This document shows positions 25,901-34,900 of a stretch of 64,000 nt of DNA, one piece after another. The notes under the pieces are model-generated. The model had not been told where the DNA came from, searched no databases, and saw nothing but the letters and a program-made list of their open reading frames with translations. The DNA is taken from positions 32,027,977-32,091,976 of the forward strand of contig CM047809.1 of assembly GCA_026214975.1 (NCBI GenBank), written 5' to 3'. Within the stretch, counting starts at the first letter, position 1. Every line of letters starts with the position of its first letter. The position numbers and the translations under genes were made by a program. This DNA is from Gentiana macrophylla (taxonomy: Eukaryota; Streptophyta; Magnoliopsida; Gentianales; Gentianaceae).

Positions 25901-28900
25901 TAATCACCCTTTATTAAGTAGGGAAGGCCCGTCACTACTACAAAAAGATAAAGATCACGGTTTTAAGTGTGATATATTTACATTAGTCACGGCTTCCAAA
26001 GTGTGGCATATTGAGGTGTGACATAAAATACTTTAACTCAATCACGATTCTAATCGTGATCTATTATAATAATTATCACACTTAAAACCCGTGATCTATT
26101 ATAGTTGGTATCACACTTAAAAACCGTAATCTATTATAATTTCATCAAATTTAAAAGCGTGATCTATTATAGTAGTTATCATAGTTAAAAACCGTGATCT
26201 ATTATAGTTGTTATCACACTTAAAAAAGCCGAGATCTATTACAATTAAAATACATTTAAAAATCGTGATCTATTTTAGTTGTTATCACACTTAAAAACCG
26301 TGATCTATTATAATTTAAATCACACCAATAAAAGTGTTTTTTTTTCAAAAACAATATATAAGCACACATTTTTTTGCCTTTGTTGGGACTCGAACCGGAT
26401 ACTCGGATTAACGAGACACTTATTACCCACTAGACCGATGTTTTCTTTCTTCTAATTTTCACCACACTAAACTAAAATCTCATTATAAAATACCATATTA
26501 TTTTAATCACGAATCAAAAGCTGTGATTGATTGATTTTTTGTCTAATATTTCCTAAAACCGTGATAATAAAAATCGTGATATATTTTAGTTGTTATCACA
26601 CTTAAAAACCGAGATCTACTATAATTTCAACACATTTCAAAACTGTGATCTATTTTAGTTGTTATCACACTTAAAAATCATGATCTATTATAGTTTTATC
26701 ACACTTAAAACCGAGATCTATTATAATTTCAACACATTTAAAAACTGTGATCTATTTTAGTAGTTGTTATCACTCTTAAAAACCGAGATATATTATAATT
26801 TCAATCACACCTAAAAAAAGTGTGATCATTCTTTTTTTCGAAACGAAATATACGCACACATATCTTTGTTGCCACCGGACTCGAACCCGATACTCTCGAT
26901 TAAGAACCACACTAATTACCACTCTGGTGATGCCCACTATATTATCATTTTCAACCACACTAATCTAAGATATGATTATAAAATATCATAGTTTTTAATC
27001 ACGATTAAAAACCGTGATTGATTGATGTTATTGTCTCGATTTTCTTAAAAACCGTGATAATAAAAACTATGATCTATTTTAGTTGTTATCACACTTAAAA
27101 GCCGAGATCTATTATAATTCAACACATTTAAAAACTGTGATTTATTTTAGTTGTTATCACACTTAAAAATCGTGATCTATTATAGTTGTTATCACACTTA
27201 AAAACCGAGATCGATTATAATTTCAACACATTAAAAAACTGTGATCTATTTTAGTAGTTGTTATCACACTTAAAAGCCGAGATCTATTATTATTTCAATC
27301 ACACCTAAAAAGTGTGATCATTCTTTTTTTCACACCTAATAACTGTGATAAAAAATTTAAGTGTGATATATATACATTTTACTTGTCTCGGTTCTTTTAA
27401 AAGTGTGATCCTTATCTTTAGATAAGTGTGATGTATATCTCTTTTCTTATTAGTGAAAATAATTTGTCTCACTTTTTCTATAATTGTGACAAAAATATCA
27501 TGAATTCAGTCACAATTTAAAAATGAGAGTAATTGATATAATTTATCTCGTTTTCTCAATAACCGTGACAAAAATATCATACCAATTTAGTCACAGATTA
27601 AAAGTGTGATAGTTTGGTATAATTTATCTCGTTTTTCAATAAGCGTGATAAAGAATATCATATCAATTCATCATTTGTTTTATATGTGAGATTGATATAT
27701 ATAATTTATCTCGTTTTTTAGAAACCGTGATGAAATATCTTATCAATTCGATCACGCTTTAATAATGAGATTAATTGATATAATTTATCTCGGTTTTTCA
27801 ATAATCGTGATGAAAAAAATCATATCGATTAAGTCACACTTTAAAAATGAGATTGATTAATATAAATTATCTCGCTTTTTCAATAAGCGTGATAGAAAAT
27901 TCGTAAGTGTGATATATATATTTTCGTTGTCTCAGTTTTATTGAAACTGTGATTGTTTTCATATCTTAAGTGTGACCTATGTCCAATTTTGTAGTAGTGC
28001 GTTATCTTGCCTTGTACGCATAAAGCTTGATTAAATGACACATTCAGGGCCGCTTGTTTTGAATGAATGGGATGTAATTTAATGACATTTCAATTCATCA
28101 CATTGTTTATATATTGTTATAACTGAATAAACGTAATGAAATTTATTTTAACATGAATAATAAATTTCATTTTTTACTACATGTGAAAATGGATGGAATG
28201 GTTGTAATGAAAATAAACATCACTAACCTTCACCTGCACTAGCCTCCTTTGACCACCCTTAGCCCTTAGCTCGGTGAAGGTGAGGGTGAGGTGATGCGTG
28301 GGCGGGAATAGGGTTAGGTGGGTAGAGGTTAGGTGTATAGGGGTAGTAAGGTAGGATGGGTATGGGTATGGGTGAGGGTTGGGGTAGGGTTTGGGGGTAG
28401 GGTAAGGGTAAGGTTGTGGTTAGGTGGGGAGTAAGATGGAGTGGAGTTGGGTTGAGGTTTAAGGGTGGGGTTGGGGTAGGGTAAGGGTGTGGGTAAGGTG
28501 GAGTGGAGTTGGGTAGAGGTGCAGGGTTGGGTAGGGTAAGAGTAAGGCAGAGGTGGTGTTATTTATAACACCATGTATAATTTTACTTTATTTTATTATA
28601 TGGCATATCAAACGTTGTAATGTAATGTTTTATTACATTCTATTACCATAATCAAAATTGTGTGCCTTAATGCTCCATACACTACGAATTGGTGTTTAAT
28701 TTTTTCTTCTTGTTGTTGTTATGTGTGATGCAGTGAAGGCTCTAAATCAAGCAAAACTGGAAGCCAGTATTAGAATGAAGGGCACAAAAACTTACAAAAA
28801 TAAATGGCCAAACAAATTTGCAATTGGCAGTGGGATATTTTTATCTCTGTCATTTCTACGGTATATATACCCTCCCTTTGGATGGTTAGCACTAGTAGCA

Positions 28901-31900
28901 GTTGCAATTGGTATATACCCGATTGCTTCCAAAGCTATTATGGGATTGCGGAATAAAACATTGAATATCAACTTTCTTGTCCTTATAGCAGGTACCTACC
29001 TACTCCCACCCAGCCCCACCCCCCCCCAAAAAAAAAAAAAAAAAAAAAAAAAAAACACTTTGCTTATCTAATGACTAATTGCTTGTCCATATTGCTTTGC
29101 TCTCGTTTTGATATTTACTTAATTCGGTAGCGACTAGATTTTAGAATACGTTGGATGATTTTTAAAAATGGTTAAATCATAATCAGAGTCCCCACTACTC
29201 TTTTACACAGAATAAGCGGATATATTAATTCGCTAACATAATGGCTTAGACAATGACGGAGCTATGTATATTTGTAGGGGGTTAAGCCTACCCGGACAAA
29301 ATAAAATTCACACTGAAAAATCTAGGTAGTCCAGTTTGGTAGCCATAAGATATTCATAATCCGGCTTCCCCGACGAACTCGACATAGTCTATTAGTCAAC
29401 CCTAAGTTCAAATCCTGGCTCCGTCATTAGGCTCAGAGTCATAGGCTTGCTATTATATCAAATAACTGAAAGATGTTTCATTTATGTGGCGGGAACCTCC
29501 ACACCCCAGCTTAAGATTCAGCTGTCATTTTAAGAAAATTCAAACTCTTTATCATTGGACCATGTCCGAGGGACACGTTGGATAATTTATGATCTTTAAA
29601 TTTCTTTTAAGCAAGTCAAGTTTATATCGGGATATAATTTTTCTTTGAGTGGTCTTCTAAGATATCAGTTTTATTGAAGGTGTCTTGTAGCGGTGATCTT
29701 CACGTTGATGCATAGTAGATATATAGATGGATCATCTAGATCTCAAGACAAATCAACCAGTGAAGATCATCAGATTATCTTGACACCGTTATATAAAACG
29801 GATAATACTAAGAACGTTGCTTTTTTCTTTTTTACTTTGGATGCTTCATATATATATATATATACTCCACTAGTCAACTCAGGGGTAAATTCTCGACTCT
29901 GTTCTTGGATGTAAAAAAAAGTGTTTATCATTTTCATTTTTGTTACATTTAAGCATACACTACATTTGTCTCAAAATATAAATTCATTTAAAGTTTTTCA
30001 CACTTAGTAAGAATGTTTGTTAATTTGGTTGTGTGTCATTAATTTTCATGAAAAAGACTAAAAATGCATTTGACTGTTGTTAATGCAAAGTATTGAAAAT
30101 TATGTGAGTATATAATAAAAGAGGGATAAAAAAGAAAAATGTAATAAATGCTTCATTAATTTTCTAAATGGACTTACATTATGGGACAAACAAAAAAGTT
30201 AAATGGAATTACATTTTGAGACGGAAATAGTATATGATATGCATGAGGCTGTACATATATAACTTCTTCTTGAAGATGCGACTGTAAATAAGATGAACTG
30301 TCATAACTGCGTAAAGAGGCAGATGTACATTGACCACGATGGGTCTACAGGAGTTGGGATCCTCTGCCGTGAACCCAAATCACAGCACTGCTGTGCAAGT
30401 GTATCCGTCTCAAAACGACGTCGTTTTGAGCCGTTGTTTTTTTTTTTTTTTTTTAAAATTTTTTTTTAAACCTTTATTCCAAAACGACGTCGTTTTGAAA
30501 CATCTGTCTTATCACAGCAGATGCCACAACGGAGAGATACAGCAGATGATCCAGGTCCGGGTCTACAGAACCGCTCAACCAAAAAAAAACAATAATGAAT
30601 AGATATTATATTACACTAAAAAAATTTTAGGATAAAAGTAACTTAACTACAGTAATTTTTATTTTTTTTTGAACAACATAATTTCAGTAGAACTGTTTAG
30701 TAGGACCCCTAAATCCTAATATTGATCATTTTCAAGATGTTAATTTATTGAATCATAGGTCTATACGTCAAATTTTCTCGACAAAAGAAGAAAAGAAAAG
30801 AAAAAAAGAATGGAAAATTAGGGATAAGACAATAATCGAAATATTTTTAAGTAATAGGAGACAAATTACATATTTTTTATAGGAGAAGAACAACTGCGTA
30901 ATTTTATAAATGAGAAGAATGAAACGATGAATCCTTAAATCGGTGAATCTCCTCAATGAATCCCGAAATCGGTGAATTTCAACAATGAATTTCGACGATG
31001 AATCCTTAAAATTAGTGAATTTAATGACGATGAATTTTGAAAATTAGTGAATTTATTGGTGAATTTAAATCGATGAATTTAAACAGGTGAATTTGACACA
31101 AGTGAATTTTGACAATGTGAATAAATAGTTTTGTCGCTTTATCACGAAAGTTTTAAAAATCGTCCTTCTACTCAATTGATGAAATATTTACGTACATATA
31201 CGTCAAATTAAGTGGGAAAACAAGTGGACCAAGTTAAGAACTGCTATTTGGTATGTGGTCAATTCGTAATGAAGGTCAATTCGAGTTTTCATAAAGTAAT
31301 GTTTAAATTTTACTAAAGATGCTCTTCGTATTACGCGTTGTAAAGAGAAAATTATTTGCATTAAGATAAAGATGATTGCGTGATTCTTATCTCAGTATGG
31401 ATGTAAATGCTTTTATACTTATATTTGCAGTTGGTGGATCAATAGCATTAGAAGACTACTGGGAAGCTGGAACTATTGTATTTTTATTTACAATAGCGGA
31501 ATGGTTAGAATCAAGAGCCAGTCACAAGGTTGGCTTTGCTTCCTTTATACTATCATCAAATAAAAATAAAATCCATGAAATAAATAACATGATTATTATT
31601 TGTTATATGTTTTGCTTTGATCAGGCCACTGCTGCAATGTCGTCATTGGCGAATTTAGTCCCGCAATGTGCTGTTTTAGCAGAAACTGGTGAGGAAGTCC
31701 AAGTAGGTGAAGTAAAGGTGAATACACTTCTTGCTGTTAAAGAAGGTGAAGTTATACCAATTGATGGAATCATTACAGAAGGAAGCTGTGAAATTGATGA
31801 GAAAACTTTGACCGGTGAATCATTTCCTGTTTCTAAAGAAAAGGATTCCGATGTTTGGGCTGGCACCATCAACATAAACGGTAATATGCATGTATGTATG

Positions 31901-34900
31901 TATGTATGTATGTATGAGATCAGATCCCCTTAGGTGCCTCATGTGATTCCTCGGAATCACAAATATTCGCCACTGAAGGGGAGATCTGGAGTCCTGTGTA
32001 AAGTCTCATATATGAGACATAAGAGTCAACTCGGGTTAACCCCTTTAGACCAAACGAGGAAAATGGTTTAAGCAAATGGCCGACTATATTTATATTTCAT
32101 TTAAGCGCCGCTGGGACCCAAGTTACGAGCGATACATCCTGTATTTATTTTAGTCTATATATGTATGTAGTAGTATTCTTCAATTATTTGTTCAATTTTG
32201 TTCAGGTTATGTCGTACTTAAAACCGTGGTTGTTGCTGAAGACTGTGTGGTTGCTAGAATGACGAAGCTTGTTGAAGAGGCACAGAGCAACAAGTCAAGG
32301 GTTGAAAGATACATTGAGACGTGTGCCAAGTATTACACTCCTGGTTAGTCAGTGTCAATTTGGGAAATTCTTACATGGTCACTCCATTCGTATGGAGTGA
32401 CCATGTGGTTCTATCTGGACCACACAGTTTCATCGTGCATTGAAACTGTGTGGTCCAGATTGAACCACGTCTTCACTCCACCACACGAATGAAGTGACCA
32501 TGTAAGAATTTTCCCGTTTCTTATTGAACTCACATTTTAGATTTTTCCTAGTCAATTGTGTACTTATGCTTCCATTCTTTGCAGCCATATTTCTCATCTC
32601 AATTGGAATAGCTGCTATTCCTACGGCATTAAGAGTTCATAACGTGAGGCACTTTTACCGTCTGGCCATTGTTGTATTAGTGGGTGCATGCCCTTGTGCA
32701 CTTGTACTCTCAACACCAGTCGCAATGTGCTGTGCATTAATAAGGGCATCAGCATTTGGGGTTTTCTTCAAAGGTGGTCAATATGTTGAAGCACTTGCTA
32801 AAGTAAAGACTATAGCTTTTGATAAAACTGGGACAATTACTAGAGGTGAATTTGAAGTTACTGAATTCAAACCTTTGGTGGATGATTTTGACCTTACCAC
32901 TCTGCTTTACTGGTAATGTACTCACTTGTCTTTTTCAGTCTATTATTGTAAGTTTAAGGACACAGTAACATGTTTATAATGCAACAAGCAGGGTTTCAAG
33001 TATCGAGAGAAAGTCGAGTCATCCATTAGCTGCAGCTGTGGTTGATTATGCAGAGTCTAATTCAATCGAACCACAACCCCATCGAGTTGAAGAATTTCAT
33101 AACTATGTCGGAGAAGGCATTTACGGCGTAATTGATGGAAAACAAATATACATTGGAAATCATAAAATTGCAAATAGGGCTGGATGTCAATCAGGTATAT
33201 CATCTTTGCCTTTTTTTTCATGATTAGCCCTCCACTGCATTTCATTGAATGGATTTTTCTGAAATGTGGGCTTCATTTACAGTTCCGAAACTGGAGGGCA
33301 ATATCGTCAACGGGAAGTCCATAGGATATGTATTCATAGAATCAAGGGCAGTTGGAATATTCTGTTTATCTGATCTGTGTAGAACTGGTGTAAAAGAAGC
33401 TTTGAGACAGTTGAAATCATTGGGAATTAAAACTGCTATGCTTACTGGTGATTGTCAGTCTGCTGCCCAACATGTACAAGATCAGGTAAAACAGAGAAAA
33501 GTTGTGTTTGAGTCTGTAAAATAGAGTATCTGTTAAAATAAATGATACCCGTAAAATGTATAATCGATTCAATTTCGATTATGTGTGCAGTTAGGAGGCT
33601 ATCTTGAAGTAGTCCATTCAGAACTTTTACCAGAAGACAAAGCAAAAATCATAAAAGATTTTCAACAAAAAGGATTCACAGCAATGACGGGTGACGGTAT
33701 CAATGATGCACCAGCAATGGCTACAGCTGATGTTGGTATCTCTATGGGCATATCAGGTTCAGCACTTGCAAATGAAACCGCACATATAATCCTAATGACG
33801 AATGACATTCAAAGAATCCCGCAAGTAATAAAACTGGCAAGAAAAGTGAAATGGAAAATCATTCAGAATATAATTATTTCAATCCTCCCGAAATGTGCTA
33901 TCATTTGTTTAGCCATAGCTGGATATCCGCTCGTGTGGGCTGCTGTTCTTGCTGATGTTGGGACATGCTTGGTTGTGATTTTGAACAGCATGCTTTTGCT
34001 TAGAGGGATCCCTAGTCATGGACATTCACATCATCATCATGATCATGACCATGATGATGATCATCATCATCATAAGACTTGTTGCAACAACGATAAATCA
34101 GAACAGATAAACGGCTATGATTCACATCAAGCATCATGTGCTATGGATTGTTCACATGATAGTAAGTCCAATCATCATCATGATCACCATCATCATCATC
34201 ATCATCAGACTGGTTGCAAAGACGATAAACCACAGCAGATTAACGGCTGTGATTCACATAAGGCTTGTTGCATTGATGATAAACCACAGCAGATTAACGA
34301 ATGTGATTCACACGATGCATCACATGCTATTGATTCTTCACATGGTACTTGCTACATACGTCCACATCATCATGATCACCACCATCATCATCATAAGACT
34401 TGTTGCAACGACGATAAACCACAGCAGATTGACGGCTGTGATTCACACAAGACTTGTTGCAATGACGATAAACCTCAGAAGATCAACGGCTGTGATTCAC
34501 ATGATGAAGCATCATTTGATATGGATTGTTCACATGAGAGTAAGTCAAATATTTTGAGTAGTAGCTGCTGCACAAGTGAAACTTCTGATTGCAAAACAAG
34601 TCAATGCAATGCACATCGAATTCGAGAGACAATCTCCTTAAACAATGTATGTTGTAGTGCCATTATACATGAACCATCAGCTAATCACATAGAACATCAT
34701 GTTTCAATTGAAAACAAAAAGAATGGTGATAAAGAAGTTGAGAATGAACATGGATGCTCCTCTTCTGATACAAGCCCACATCAAGTTTCTGATAAACAAG
34801 CTCGAACGAATCATTCGTGTTCGATTCACACGAAGAATAATGCCCATTTAAGATGCAAGATTCATGTGGATAATAGAAAAAGTGATCATCATCATCATCA

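Larger units (their letters stand above)
25930..28002. mobile_element. Non-autonomous CACTA (En/Spm) element
   Basis: It starts CACTACTACAAAAA at 25933 and ends TTTTGTAGTAGTG at 27999, exact inverted CACTA termini. The 3-bp duplication CGT lies at 25930-25932 and 28000-28002. The 2067-bp body has no transposase. It consists of two arrays of subterminal repeats: at 25960-27350 units of ATCACACTTAAAAACCGTGA type, and from about 27460 to 27900 units built on ATTTATCTCG and TAACCGTGACAAAAATATCA. Such arrays bind the element-encoded protein in En/Spm. Two tRNA-like segments sit inside. Confidence 0.92.
16021..28733 (+). other. HMA intron 1, 12,713 bp, packed with transposons
   Basis: It begins GTATGT and ends TGATGCAG. 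It contains two TA-rich microsatellites, a tandem duplication carrying two hAT-like elements, a CGACACG-rich segment, a SINE, a foldback MITE, a LINE remnant with an inserted foldback, a complete CACTA element and a G-rich tract. The stretch from 20706 to 22380 is AT-rich with nothing recognised. Confidence 0.9.

Noticed and set aside
25960..27900. Regularly spaced short repeats resembling a CRISPR array
   Set aside because: The units vary, have no conserved spacer length, and lie inside exact CACTA termini with a CGT duplication in a plant genome. They are transposon subterminal repeats.
28255..28560. Interstitial telomere repeat
   Set aside because: Words resemble TTTAGGG only loosely and never form an exact tandem, so a G-rich repeat core is the safer description.
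28721..29071. Single 116-codon open frame as a separate gene
   Set aside because: It is HMA exon 2 read through its acceptor and donor. The poly-Lys end comes from an intronic A-run.
34117..34557. 146-codon open frame overlapping the HMA tail
   Set aside because: It is the second frame of the CAT/GAT repeats that encode His runs. The frame joined to the upstream exons is the coding one.
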